NCBI RefSeq assembly: GCF_010183535.1
Contig: NC_071330.1
Coordinates: 2,895,717 to 2,959,716, forward strand
From: Caenorhabditis remanei
Taxonomy: Eukaryota; Nematoda; Chromadorea; Rhabditida; Rhabditidae
Direction of reading: 5' to 3'
Length of the DNA: 64,000 nt
Position 1 is the first letter of the stretch. Each line of letters starts with the position of its first letter. The translations under genes were made by a program, and so were the position numbers. The notes under the pieces were generated by a model. That model was given only the letters and a program-made list of their open reading frames with translations. It was not told the DNA's origin and searched no databases. Of this stretch, positions 42,248 through 54,022 are shown one piece after another.

Positions 42248-42852
42248 AACGCGTGGGAATATACAGGGGAGAACATGGGAACCCGTGCAATGTGGAGACA
42301 GGGGTTATGAATATGAACTGTGAGAATATAAGAGTTTGAGACTGGGAAATAAAAATCATTGGAGAATGATAGTCGTAATAAGGTTTAGAGAGTTTGTGGA
42401 AAGTGGGTTCCATGGTATCAACAACTTGAAATATGAAAGTTCAAATCGGAATTTCTGATTTTTAAGTTGAATTATATTTATTGTGTTCCTTGTCTTCAGG
42501 GATTGTCTCACAATGTCAGTTGTGTATGGAATGTAAAGATCAAAAGTAGAACTCCATTTCTGACAACTTTCTTGTACTGACACTCCCTAGCAAGTTGCAT
42601 ATCGACAGAGCATTCTCTCCCTCAAATCGCCTCATTTCTGTGCAAAATAGTGATATTTTTGAGCAGTCCACTTAAAATGACTATAACTCTCAAGTGTGCG
42701 TCCATGCAAAAAATTTTCAACTATGAAAATAAAGCTCTACTTTCGATCTATATGATCTATAAAAAATTCGCTTTGTGGAACAATCAGTTAAACCGTAACC
42801 ACCTCTCAAAGTTGGACATTTTCAACTAAAAACGACCAAAAATGTATATCTA

Positions 42853-42952
42853 TTAGCTCGGCACAGTTCTTACAACTGCGCTCCACCGAAATGCCCTTGA
42901 AAAATGTCTTCGGTAGAGCGCAGTTGTGAACAGCGTGTCGTGCTAATAATTG
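42853..42952. repeat. GCGCTCTACCG palindromic repeat
   Basis: TTAGCTCGGCACAGTTCTTA ... GAACAGCGTGTCGTGCTAAT; a near-perfect hairpin with short loop. Confidence 0.75.
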
Positions 42953-43022
42953 CACGGTACTGTAAGTTCTTTCACCAGCGTTCAACCCTCTCGCCTATAT
43001 TCCACGAACTTTCTAAAACTCA

Positions 43023-43247
43023 TAGTTGTCAAGGCCCGGCCCGAGGGCCCGGGCAAATTGGCACGAAAGTCAGATTTTCAAATTTTTTGAAATTTTTTGA
43101 ATTTTTTCGCGAAAAAGTCAATTTTTTGACAATTTTTGAGAATTAGAAGAAATTCTGAAAAATATTCAAAAATGGTCACATTTTCGATGAAAAATTGAAA
43201 AAATTTCGAAAAAAGGGTAATTTTTTGAAGCCGGGCCTTGACAACTA
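43023..43247. repeat. GC-palindrome MITE, diverged copy
   Basis: TAGTTGTCAAGGCCCGGCCC at the left mirrors GGGCCTTGACAACTA at the right. No clear 8-bp duplication. Confidence 0.65.
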
Positions 43248-43603
43248 GGCTAAAACTTATTACCTTTCTCCACAGCCAATTAATCTTTGGTTATACTGTA
43301 TTCCCAGACTCCCACTCTTCTATTCTCACAAGTCATTTACATAACCCCTGTCTTCACATTACACGGGTTCCCATGTTCTCCCCTGTAAATTCCCACGCAA
43401 CATTTCCCATCTGTCACGAGCAACCGTGGGAATCTGACTGATTTTCTCACGGTACTCAAAGGCCACGCCCCCTTCGAGAAGACCTGGAGAGGATGGACAA
43501 GAATCAGGCTCAGTCTTCCATTTAACTTCCCTCCTAACAGGTCGTCTGCTCTTTCTTCTCTTTCCTGTTTTCCCTAAATCTTGATTTTCTCCTATACTTA
43601 TCT

Positions 43604-43616
43604 AATATAATTTCAG
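43604..43616 (+). promoter_or_regulatory. Probable spliced-leader acceptor of the bHLH gene
   Basis: AATATAATTTCAG, 7 bases before the ATG at 43624. Confidence 0.5.
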
Positions 43617-43623
43617 CAGCACG

Positions 43624-44411
43624 ATGTCATCTCAACTGGCTTTGTTCTTCCCTAAACTGCACCTCCAGAGTCAGAAATTGAGAAAGAAGAGAGCGGAGGA
43701 GAAGAGAATGAATGCATTCAACACGGCAATCGGAGATATCAGAGAAGAGTTGATTCAGAAGAAATACGGAAACGAACAAGATCTCAAATCGTAAGTTTTC
43801 GGTTTGCACTTCAATCCTTACCCCTACTTTTCAGACACCCTTCCATCCTAATACTCGTGGCCGAGATCATCAATAAAGTGGATCTGAAATCCAAGTATCC
43901 AGTGGAAGCACGTCGGAAGTGTGAAGGAGGAAAGATGAAGAGAGAAGTAGAAAAAGAAGTAAAAGCAAGGAGAGAACAGATGAGAAGGGACAAGATGACG
44001 GATGCACTAGAACATATCAGGGAGTTTATCATTCGGAACAGTCTGGGAAATGGGAAGTTGGAACAAGTCACTGTTCTCCAAATCATTCTCGACTACTTGC
44101 GTACTCTTCCAATCAATGTACCAGATACACCGATCGCATCTCCATCCGGTTCTCCATTTTCATCATTCTCTATTTCTAGTATTCTCTCCCGCACTACCCT
44201 ATCACCAGGACTGCCTACATTAACACCTTCTCCACCACTCACCCAACCAGCAGGACTTTCAATGGGAACTCTTCGCCAATTGCTCAACTTCCCATCACCA
44301 TTCCCAATGACACCTATGGACCGCACCGCTTTTCAACTGCAGTTTCAATTCCAGTATCTACAGAATCAGATGATGCTCCAGAACCTTCTTAATCCAAATG
44401 AGGCTACCTAG
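43624..44411 (+). CDS. REF-1-family transcription factor with two bHLH domains
   Basis: Exons 43624-43790 and 43835-44411 (GTAAGT donor, TTTTCAG acceptor) give 247 residues. First bHLH: basic KLRKKRAEEKRMNAFNTAIG (about 19-38), helix 2 in HPSILILVAEIINKV. Second bHLH: KARREQMRRDKMTDALEHIR, helix 2 in LEQVTVLQIILDYL. Two bHLH domains in one small protein define the nematode REF-1 family (hlh-25 to hlh-29 in C. elegans), HES-like repressors, several of them Notch targets in the embryo. The Pro/Ser-rich tail ends in a Gln-rich LQFQFQYLQNQMM. Poly(A) signal AATAAA near 44552. Which member it is cannot be told here. Confidence 0.85.
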
Positions 44412-44559
44412 CTAGCTCGGATTCTTACAATTCAAAATTATAGTTTTAAGATATTTTCTCTTTTCCAATGATCTCTGAATCTACCTGTCATTCCTTCTCT
44501 CTGTCATTTGTTATAATAACAAAAATCTGTCCATCTGAGAGTTTCTTTCAATAAATACT

Positions 44560-44970
44560 TTTTTAAAAGATTTTTTTCCAAAAAACTACGATTTCCTCTT
44601 GAAAATTTGTTTTTCATTGAGAAATATGCATTTCCGGTTACTGTAGTAACTTGTGCATTATTGCGCCAAATTTAATGCTTTTATGAATTTAAAGGGTTTT
44701 AGAGATTTTTTAAGCGATGGAGGGAAAATCGTATCAAAAGTAGAATTTTTGTTTTTTTCTCTTCTTTCTTTCTTTACCAATTACAACATTTTCATTAATT
44801 TCAAGCTGAGACATTAAAAAAAAAACAACATACTACGGTAGGTGAAAAGTTGTGCATTTGTGCGTCATTTAAAATGCATTTATTTTTTCCACGCTTTTCA
44901 GCCATTTTTCTTCAATTTTTCTTTGGTTTCCATAGTTTTCACTGCAAAGTATCCAAAAATATCAAAATTA
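44560..44970. other. Intergenic, no gene
   Basis: AT-rich spacer between the bHLH gene and the phosphatidylserine synthase gene. Two short related stretches contain TACTGTAGTAACTTGTGCATT and TACGGTAGGTGAAAAGTTGTGCATT. Confidence 0.4.
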
Positions 44971-44980
44971 TAATTTTCAG
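44969..44980 (+). promoter_or_regulatory. Probable spliced-leader acceptor of phosphatidylserine synthase
   Basis: TATAATTTTCAG directly before the ATG. Confidence 0.5.
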
Positions 44981-47900
44981 ATGACAGATTCTGACAGCGA
45001 TGACTCTGAGTTCGAGCTGCCACGTGTCGCTTCAGGGTAAAAACGGTTTTTCTCCTAATTTTCAAAACAAAAAACGTTTCTTTTAGCGGAGGCCGATCGG
45101 CTTCGATGAGTGGTGAAGATCAGACGAAAGACATGCTTTATTACGATGAGACGTTGGGATTCACCACAGATGGAGAGAATAATCGACATACTCCGTACGG
45201 AATGAACGAAAATTTATTGCAGAATAAAAAATTCTCAAAAATTGCAAAGAAAAACTTACAACACACTTTTTCATAAATAAATCAACATTTTCATTCAAAG
45301 TTTTGAAAATTTTTGAAAATTTTCCCATTTTCTTCACAAGAAAGCTGAAAATGTTTTGATACTTTCCCTGCGTATTGATTTCCATAACTAGTTTTCAATG
45401 AATCAAATAGAAAATTGCTTTAAAATCAATGTCGGTGAACTTATGACGATTTTTCGCTCAAAACTCGAAAAAATAGCCACGAAATCAGTTTTTCTCACCC
45501 AATTTCCGATATTTCAGCGAACGAAAACAGTCGACATACTTGGATCGGATGGAACTAGAAAAGAAGCATTTCGATATGATTAACGAGAGAATCGTCGATG
45601 ACGTCACAATGGATCAATTCTATAAACCACACAGCATCACTGTCCTCGTCTTGGTTATCGCCTTTCTGCTTTATAAAGCTGCGTTTGGGTAAGGAAATTA
45701 ATATAATTACAGCTTCAGTTGAGATTTTTCTGATTTTTCAATTCAAAACTGCACAATAATAATAAAAACTCTCATTTCAGCATTTTTTCGTCAAAATGAC
45801 TGGGGAAGATTTTGACACCAAAAATACATGCGAAATATTAGTTTTTAATTAAAAATGCCAGAAACTGAGTAAAAGTTTAGAAATCTTCAAGTATATCTCA
45901 CTGAATTGAAAGTTTCTCATGCCGGAGCACATCAGGCTTGAATTTTAGTTAATTTCCCGATAATCGTGGTAATTACCATACTTATCAAGACTCGGCCCGG
46001 CCCGACGAGGCCCGAAAAGGCCCGAAGGCCCGGCTTCAAAACATTAACCTTTTTTTTTTGAAATTTCTTTAATTTTTCATCGAAAATGTGAACATTGCTG
46101 ATGATTTTTCAGAATTGTTTCTAATTCTAATTGATAGTCGAAAATTTAGCTCCGGGACATTTCGCAGCCGTGATCTCCACAGCCTCAAGTGGACCGTTTT
46201 TTCAGTGATGACTTGACTTTTTCAAATAATTAGATGTTTGAGAAGTTATATAGAACATTTTTTGTGATTTTGAATAAGGGGGACCACGAGAAATTTTGCC
46301 CAAAAAAACCACAAAAAAACTTTTGTTGAAAAATATGAAAAAAAAGGTTTTTCTCGTAGAAGTAGTGGTTTTCGTCATTTTCAGAAACTAAACTTTCTGT
46401 TTGTACGGCTAGTTCTACGAGAAAAACCTATTTTTTCATATTTTTCAACAAAAGTTTTTTGTTTTGTTTTTTTTTTCTCAAAAAATTGATATTTCAACGT
46501 TGGCGCCAAGTACCCGGCCTTTAAAAGTACCCGGCCAAAAAAATCCAAGCGCGATTTTCAGCACTTCTATTAGCACGACACGCTTCTTACAATCGCGCTC
46601 TACCGAAACCAAAGGAAATTGTGTGCGAAAGTGAGAGACTCAGAGAAAAAGAGACATTTCTCAAGAGGATTTCGGTAGAGCGCAGTTGTAAGAACTGTGC
46701 TGAGCTAATAGAAAAACGCGAAATTCCTCTCAAATCAAATAGAATTTCAGTAAAACCGACAACACGACCGAGAAGAATTTCTACGAGGGATTCCTTGGCG
46801 CCGGTGCCCTATTCCTACTGATCAGTGCTCTCACTTTCCCGAATGGACCATTCATCCGACCACATCCGATCCTTTGGCGTGTCATTTTTGGACTCTCTGT
46901 CATTTATGTCATAGTTCTTCAATTCGCTTTGTTTCAGAATTATGAGGATTTGAAGAAGGTTAACATATGATTCATATCACTTTCAGAAGCCTAGATCTCT
47001 TCCAGATCCTCACTTGGCTCGATCCAGAAGGACTCGGACAGAAATCACTGGAAGAGAAGGAATACGCGTCGGACTGTTGGGATTTGTCGTGGGAGAAGAT
47101 TTACAGCCACGTGGATTTCTTCGCATTCTCTCATTTCACCGGATGGATTATGAAGACGTTGTTGTTGAGACATTGGGTCCTTTGCTGGTTTATTTCAATT
47201 ATATGGGAGTTTACAGAGGTAATTACAGATGGGGGAGTGGTAACAGTTGATAGTGTGAGTCAAAATTATCTAGAATAAAAACTCGTGTTAACTGTTTGAA
47301 AATTGAGAGAAAATTGAATTTCAGCGCAGGTTTACAGGAATTAGCACTACCTACCAGGGTTGGGAAATTCCGGGCCGGGCCGGGCCGACTGAGAAATTTT
47401 CCTCGGCCCGGCCCGCCCCGGCCCGGCCCGGCACCTGTAGAAATTTGAAATTTTTTTTGATTTTTTTTGCAAAAAAGTGGATTTTTTGACTGTGTTTTAG
47501 AATATCGGTAAAAACATTAGCGTACGAGAAATTTTGAGAATTTTGACTTTTTTAAAATGAAAATTTTGCAGAAATTTGTGAAAAAATGGTGCACATTTTT
47601 TGAATCCGGGCCGGGCCGGAAGAATTTTTTGTCAGCCCGGGCCGGGCCGGGCCAGTCCGGAATTTCCCAACCCTGCTACCTACTTTAGAGATATAAACAT
47701 TTTCAAAATGGTTGTTTCTGCTGAAATTTTCCCAAATTAAGTAGCTAAATAGCAGACTTGCAACGGGCCGGGCCGGGCCGGGCCGGGCCGGGCCGGAATG
47801 AAAATTTCCAGGGCCCGGCCCGGCCCGGCCCGGTGGGCCCGGAAGTTCAGTACTGAAAAAAAATTCAAATTTTTTTTTCGAAAATTTCCAGATTTTTTTT

Positions 47901-50852
47901 GAAAAATATTTCTTAAAAACAATTTTTTGTAGGTTTCGAAGGTTTCTGAAAAATATACTTCAGGAAAAATATGAAAAATTTTCAGAAAATAAATTTTTGG
48001 ACAAAAAATTGTAGTGAAAAAAGTTAAAAAATTCAAATCCGGGCCGACCGGGCCGGGCCGGGCCGGAGCTTTCTCGGCCCGGCCCGGAATCTTGCAAGTC
48101 TGCTAAATAGTGATTTTTCGTTTTTTCCTAAATTTTTTTCTAATTTTGTACTCAAAAACCGGTTTCGGAGGTCTGTTCTTGAAAAGCTTACAGTTTTCAT
48201 TCAAATTCAAAACTTTTGCGTCCGAAAAACACTTTTTTCAGAAAGTTTTCTTGATAATTTTTTTTTCGAATTTTTCGGTTTTTCAGTCAAAAAGTTTTTA
48301 GAAAAGTTTTCGGGAAAGTTTTTTAGCACATCATATACGAAAGTGGGAAAGTCTGGACCGACATCAAATGAACAATCTAGATTCTGGACAAACAGACACA
48401 CAGACAGACAGCGAAATCAGCAAATCGAGGTTGATACCTTTGAAAGAAAATTAGCAATACCTTCTTTTGGAGATATCAAAAAGTCCAAAAAACGTGTTTA
48501 TTCGTTCTAAATTAGATACAATTGATGACAGACAGATATTTATGATTACATTCCTAATCGATGTCGATCGATCCTCCTCCTTCTGCTCGATTCCCCAGGA
48601 ACACCAATTCTTCCAGAGGAGTCAGAGATCGTTTAACCATTCAGACATCGAATCAAATGACTCGATCCTCGAGGTGCTGGACCCCGAGGAGATGCCGATC
48701 CGATGCCTGAATGAATCCCTGAGAAACACCAATTGTCCTCAGGGAAATCTATCCAATCCCTCAGGACGTACTAGTCGTAAAGTACAGTACTCACTGAGGG
48801 ATATGACTATTACAGTAACCCCCGTCTCGTTTATAAGGGCACACCTTCTTATGCGACAGACATCTCACGCGTTCCGCCATCCTCTATGGGATACTGTGGG
48901 AAAAAGGGGCGGGGCTTGGGATAGGTGGAGTCTCGTGTGCAGATCCGCTCTGCTGCACTCTATTTGTCTGTGAAAAACTGTATGGATAACTTTCACTTCA
49001 TTAATAGAAATTCTTACAAATGTGCTCTACCGTAATCCTTTTGAGAAATCTCTCTTTTTTCTTTGCGTCCCCGAAAGTTTCGATAGAGCGCGTTTGCAGA
49101 AACTGACCCTATTTTGACATTTCTAGCCCTTTATCCATAATTTCAAAAAGATTTTATTCCAATTTTAATCCACCGAGAAAAACCTTTGATCCTGCTCCAC
49201 AATTATCAAAATATGAATGAATATTGAAAATTTCAGAAATTAAATTTTTTGTTTTTTTCAGTTAATGTTCATCGATCTTCTCCCGAATTTCGCCGAATGC
49301 TGGTGGGATTCGCTCATTCTCGACGTCCTTCTTTGCAATGGAATCGGAATTTATGTCGGAATGAAGTTGTGTAACTTTCTTCAAATGCGGCAGTTCCATT
49401 GGGAAAGTATCAAGTGAGATTTCGAGCTGAAAGAGGGCGTGGCCTAATTATCTTTTTCCAGAAATATCAAAACACGTCGTGGAAAAATGAAGAGATTCGC
49501 GTTGCAATTCACGCCAGCGAGTTGGAGTGGATACGATTGGTTCTACAGTAAATCGTTCTCCAATGCGATTCGTCGCACTTTTCTTCTAACGTTCTTGGTC
49601 TCTTTTTGGCTGGTCAGTGGGCAGATGGCCTAGAAACACAATAGGAAAAGTTCGGCCAGCTATGACCACTTTTCAGACTTGTCAAAAATCGGGCAGGCCC
49701 GGATTCAAAAGTGTGTACCCATTTTTTACTAAAATTTTTTGAAATTTTTCTAAGAACTAAAGTGAAATTGCTAAAAAATTATCATAAATATTCACATTTT
49801 GATTAAATTTTAAAGTTTTGGTTAAAAACTACACCTTTTCCTAAAAAAGTTCAAAAATGTCAAAAAAAAATTCGAAAATTCAAATTTTTTCAAAAAATGT
49901 TTCAAAATGGGCCAAGCGGGCCGGGCCGGGATTTTGTTTGATTCCGGCCCGGCCCGGCCCGTGACAAGTCTGCCCGTTTCGAACTAAAATTTGAACTTTT
50001 TTGAATGTTTTGTTCGAAAAAGTCAAGTTTTTGACTAAAAATTGAACATTTTATCAAAATTTGTACATTTTTGATTGTTCAAGCACTTTTACTCTAAATT
50101 TGCGAAAAGTTTTAAAAAAAAGTTTTCAACCGGCCCGATTTTAGACAAGTCTGCTTTTCAGAGCAATTTTAGAGCTGGAAATCGCATTTTCATAGATTTT
50201 CCCACGGTTTTTTCCCTGGAATTGTCAAAATTTTCTACAGTTTATTCCAAAAGTGTAAATCAAATCTTGCAGCTCGCCGAGCTCAACACATTCTTCATCA
50301 AACACATCTTCGCAATCGACACGAAACATCCGGTCGTCTTCTGGAGAATTATATTGATCGCAGTGATCGCCGCGCCGACTATTAGGTGTTTTTTTTTCAA
50401 AAACTGAAAAACTTTCAATATTTCCAATTTTCAGACAATTCTACGTCTTCTCAACCGATCCACTCACTCGTCGAGTCGGCATGCAATCATGGATTTTCGT
50501 TGTCGTTTGTGTTCTGGAATTGGCGATTTGTATGAAATGTGGAGGAGAGGTTTTCGCGAAGACCACACTCTGGAAATTGGGTCTCTGGATCGCTTCTATA
50601 GTGGGTCTTGGAAAAGCGCTCAAGGCGCGACAGCTTGTCGAATAATCCCTCTCTTTTCAGATGATTGGCACAATCATTTGCATCGTCGCTTCCACGTGGT
50701 ACGCTGAAAATTTCGGATCGACCGCCCGTGTGACTGTCAAAGGACGTCGCCGCCTGTGCTATTTGGAGTCGTCACACGAGAATCTTGGAATTCTGGCCGA
50801 TGACGTCATTAAGAAACGTGAAGAGTACTTGACGTCGCCGAAACGGCATTAG
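44981..50852 (+). CDS. Phosphatidylserine synthase (base exchange, PTDSS type)
   Basis: Ten exons: 44981-45036, 45087-45194, 45518-45688, 46751-46958, 47006-47218, 49262-49413, 49462-49612, 50273-50385, 50435-50600 and 50661-50852; phases fit and give 509 residues (human PTDSS1 is 473). The enzyme swaps the head group of phosphatidylcholine or -ethanolamine for serine in the ER and mitochondria-associated membrane. Acidic N-terminus [14 protein letters not shown], then several membrane spans. The family core includes [50 protein letters not shown] and [11 protein letters not shown]. The tail ends ...[11 protein letters not shown]. elegans has two such genes (pssy-1, pssy-2); I cannot tell which is orthologous. 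Introns 3, 5 and 7 are enlarged by MITEs. Confidence 0.92.
45985..46140. repeat. Partial GC-palindrome MITE in intron 3
   Basis: TCAAGACTCGGCCCGGCCCG ... AAGGCCCGGCTTC; one end only. Confidence 0.5.
46309..46465. repeat. Inverted repeat, intron 3
   Basis: AACTTTTGTTGAAAAATATG...GTTTTTCTCGTAGAA is mirrored by TTCTACGAGAAAAACC...CATATTTTTCAACAAAAGTT with about 45 bp between. Confidence 0.7.
46570..46708. repeat. GCGCTCTACCG palindromic MITE
   Basis: TTAGCACGACACGCTTCTTA ... AAGAACTGTGCTGAGCTAA, flanked by TA on both sides. Confidence 0.8.
47356..47675. mobile_element. hAT-type MITE, GC-palindrome family, copy 3
   Basis: CAGGGTTGGGAAATTCCGGG to CCGGAATTTCCCAACCCTG, flanked by the 8-bp CTACCTAC (47348-47355, 47676-47683). 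Same termini as copy 1. Confidence 0.92.
47753..48102. mobile_element. hAT-type MITE, GC-palindrome family, copy 4
   Basis: CAGACTTGCAACGGGCCGGG to CCCGGAATCTTGCAAGTCTG, flanked by the 8-bp CTAAATAG (47745-47752, 48103-48110). Same termini as copy 2. Confidence 0.92.
48480..48975. repeat. Possible solo LTR-like or repeat block in intron 5
   Basis: Higher GC than its surroundings, CCTCAGGGA/TCCCTGAG motifs, and AATAAACACG on the minus strand near 48502, which could be a poly(A) signal. The 168-codon open frame across it has no domain. I cannot define ends or a target duplication. Confidence 0.3.
49673..49974. repeat. GC-palindrome MITE, copy 5, in intron 7
   Basis: CAGACTTGTCAAAAATCGGG ... 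CCCGGCCCGTGACAAGTCTG. Flanks do not match as an 8-bp duplication. A further AGACAAGTCTG tip at 50145-50155 suggests two nested or truncated copies. Confidence 0.6.
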
Positions 50853-51226
50853 GCATTTTCTGTAGCATTTTGATAGGATTTTCTGTTAATTTTTTGTTGG
50901 TTTTTTTACTTGTTGAATTGAAATGTTGGATTTTTGTATTGGAGGTTTGAAAATAGATCGGAAGTTGGCTAGAGGCAAGGAAAAGCAATATTAGTACGGC
51001 ACACTTCTTGCAACCGCGCTCTACCGAAATCCTAGGAAATTGAGTGCGAAATTGAGAGACACAGAGAAAAAGACATTTTTCAAAGAGATTTCGGTGGAGC
51101 GCAGTTGTAAGAACTGCGCCGAGCTAATATAATCATCTGATTTCAAGGCGATGAAATTATTCGAGCAAACATGAGCCATTCGTCTCAAAAACAGTCATAT
51201 GTTTATTAACAGAAAATTATTCAAAT
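50853..51226. other. Convergent spacer with a palindromic repeat
   Basis: 3' ends of the phosphatidylserine synthase gene and of the minus-strand gene at 51227 face each other. Contains a GCGCTCTACCG palindrome at 50992-51129 (TTAGTACGGCACACTTCTTG ... CTGCGCCGAGCTAA). Confidence 0.6.
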
Positions 51227-53764
51227 TTAGTGAGGTTTCAATTGTTTAATTGAGGCGGTCATGATAGAAGAGTAAGTGTCTCCTTTCGTACTCGGTGTTG
51301 GTATCTGAAATTTAAAAAAAAGATAATGTTTGGTGAACTCAAAATGCTTATTACATCAACTTGATCGACACTCAATCCCGTCTCGTACGAATTAATCGGT
51401 TTCTCATCCCATTTCACTTTTTTGATCTTAATATCTTTTTCTTTCCTTTCTTCAATCATTAACTGGAATTCGAGAACTAATTAGGGGAGACTGAAAAAAA
51501 AAGGAACTTACATCTGCAGCAACAACATTTTGAGTATGGAATACAATGGGTCCTCTATCTTTGAACTTGAACGCTTTCTCGTCTTGTTCTTTCTGAAATT
51601 ATGTAGAAATTAAAGGTAGAAATGTCAAGAGGTTCATCTATTTTTTCATTAGTACAGTTTCTGCAAACGCGCTCTACCGAAACTTCCGGAGAAATTTCTC
51701 AAGAGGATTACGGTGGAGCACAGTTGTAAGAATTGCCATCTATAAACTTAAAGTGTGTTTTTCCACATGACAAATATAGTGCAGCAGAGCGCATCTGCAC
51801 ATTAACCGAAAATTTTTTTAAAAGTATCAATTTATCTGAAAAATGAGTTTTTCGGAGGCAAAAATCTTGAATTTAGTATGAAAACTCTAACTGTTTTAAG
51901 GACAGACCACAAGAAATCTGTTTTTGAGTACAAATTTACAAAAAAATTAGAGGAAAAATCAAAAAAAGTAAAGTTTTTTTTTCGAAAACCACCGAAAAAT
52001 TTTGGAAATTTCTGCTGGAATTTTGAAAAATTAAGAATCAAAAACAGAGATTGAAAAATTTCTGAAACTTTTTCTAATTTTATACTCAAAAATAGGTCCC
52101 TGGGGTCTGTCTTTGAGATGCTTACAGTTTTCATACAAATTCAAGAATTTATTTTTTTCCCTCCGAAAAACTCATTTTTTTCAGACGGCAACTCTGGTTC
52201 GGATATCCATCCTCCCAGATGAAAACTCATCTATCTGTCTGTCCACATTTCCAGATGTCCAGATGCCCCCCCCCCTCCCCCCGGCCAAACTCACTTTCTC
52301 TTTTCGAACCTTCTTCATCATCTTCTTAGACAGTGGCATTGGTGTTCTTTCCGTCGGAATTCCTACTGTACCATACGGTGGTGCTGGTTTTGGTGCGGGG
52401 GAAGCGATATTGAGAGCTGAAGCACTAGTCGATTGATCCGTTGATTGATTCGGTGGAGTCCCAGTCGCCGTCGTCTCATTTTTATTTGGGATCTCCGGAC
52501 ATCCTGGCACCACTTTCTCCCTGGTGTGACCTTCTTCGTAAAATTCTTTCGATGGATAGCAATATTTACAGAATCCGTTTTGTATTATCTGGGTGAAATG
52601 ATCGTACATTTGTGTCTTCATTCGTAGTCTCCGTTGTTCTGCTTTTCGTTTGAGACAGTTGTGAATTGTCAAGGCGAACATGATGGTAGTGACGACGGGT
52701 AAGATGTGGAAGTAGATGATGAGTTGGATGAGATCTCCGGTGAATGAGCTGGAATTATTCAAGTTTTTCTTTAAAAGAGTTTTCGGGATTTGGAAAAATT
52801 CGATTTGAATTTTAGGCCCCGCCCCCCAAAACAGATAATTTCTCAAGCGATTCAAGTACAGGTATCTATAAAACCAATTTTGAGGGGTCGGAGTCTGAAA
52901 TTCTATTCAAAATTTCAAGTATCCAGACACCATATATCAGTTTTTGGGTCTATATTTTCGTGGCGGGACCCTCTCACTGAGCTGAAGTTCAAAATGCTAT
53001 TAGCACGGCACACTTCTCACAACCGCGCTCTACCGAAATCGAAGAAAATTGTGAGAAAATCAGAGAAAAAAAGACATTTTTCAAGCGCATTTCGGTGGAG
53101 CGCAATTGTAAGAACTGTGTCGAGCTAATAACAAAATCTTAAAATTCGTCTAAAAACAGAAATTTTTGGTGAGATCTAAACAACGTTTAAAGACTTGGAT
53201 CCCTCACTGACGACGCCTATTCTGCAAATTCGCTGCGTATCGACTCTAATCTATGTAGGTGACGATACGAAGCCTAATGTGAGCCGTGGCTTTTTTTAAA
53301 TTGAAATTTTGTTAAGCTGTGTATCAAGGGAACACATCGGTGCAGCGAATTGAACTAGGTAAAATTCAAATTTTCCGCTAAACTATAGTATTAGCTACCG
53401 AAATTCCTTTGAAAAATGAATGTTTTTCTCTGAGTCTCTCACTTTTGCACACAATTTTCTTCGGTTTCGGTAGAGCGCGGTTGTAAGAAGCGTGTAGTTC
53501 TATCTATAAACTCACTTAGCCAATTCTTCAGAATACGTGACAACAAAAGTGTCATTTCCAATTGAATCATCTGTTGTCGTCTCCTCTGATGGAATTGGGT
53601 CTTCAGACGTCGTCTCTATCGTTGACATTGAAATTTGACAGAGAACATAACTTGAAGCGATGGACAGAAATATAACTACGATAGCTGAAATTTCGGGAAA
53701 GTACGCTCCATTGTTAATTTGCCAATCGAGCGTGTTTGCTTCATGAAAACTCACAATTTTGCAT
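51227..53764 (-). CDS. Unrecognised single-pass membrane protein (299 aa, 6 exons)
   Basis: Exons on the minus strand: 53764-53755, 53684-53516, 52748-52295, 51592-51512, 51462-51355 and 51304-51227; all junctions are GT/AG and in phase. Exon 1 encodes only MQN plus one base. A signal peptide MQNSIVVIFLSIASSYVLC precedes a short acidic Ser/Thr-rich ectodomain (about 20-60) with an N-glycosylation site. Then comes the membrane segment LIQLIIYFHILPVVTTIMFA (about 66-88), a basic stop (CLKRKAEQRRLR), a CxxC in GFCKYCYPS, a Thr/Pro/Ser-rich stretch and a lysine-rich tail with KEKDIKIKKVKWDEKP. I do not recognise the family. It may be a nematode-specific type I protein. Poly-C at 52265-52282 lies in intron 3. 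Confidence 0.75.
52998..53132. repeat. GCGCTCTACCG palindromic MITE
   Basis: TTAGCACGGCACACTTCTCA ... AGAACTGTGTCGAGCTAATA, in intron 2 of the membrane-protein gene; a second half-copy lies at 53395-53497. Confidence 0.75.
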
Positions 53765-54022
53765 TGAAGAAAGCTGGAGGAAGTTCTATTGAATATTAAT
53801 TTAATTATTTTCTCATCAGATCAAAAAAACAACATTTAGGGTGGGTGTCACGTTCATATTCGAGAATTTTTACACCAGAAAATTTTGAACACTCTAAAAA
53901 TTTCTGTTATTTCTTCCGTGACTTCTCAAATTCTCAGAAATTTTGCAAAATTTCACCAATTTCTTTCTCCCTGTCATTTCTACTATTTTCGTCTCTTTAT
54001 AAATAACTTCTGACCTTCTAAT

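Larger units (their letters stand above)
42250..43405. mobile_element. Long inverted-repeat element, GCGTGGGAATATACAGGGG ends
   Basis: GCGTGGGAATATACAGGGGA, GAACATGGGAACCCGTG and about 150 bp more at the left are mirrored at 43010-43405 (CACGGGTTCCCATGTTCTCC ... AATTCCCACGC). Inside sit a fragment of the palindromic MITE (42540-42840), a GCGCTCTACCG palindrome (42855-42950) and a GC-palindrome MITE (43023-43247). No transposase seen. Confidence 0.65.

Noticed and set aside
48467..48973. 168-codon open frame in phosphatidylserine synthase intron 5
   Set aside because: No domain, lies in a GC-richer repeat-like block, no splice or start context.
52258..52285. Poly-C run as a possible i-motif regulatory site
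   Set aside because: A short homopolymer in an intron with no other supporting signal.
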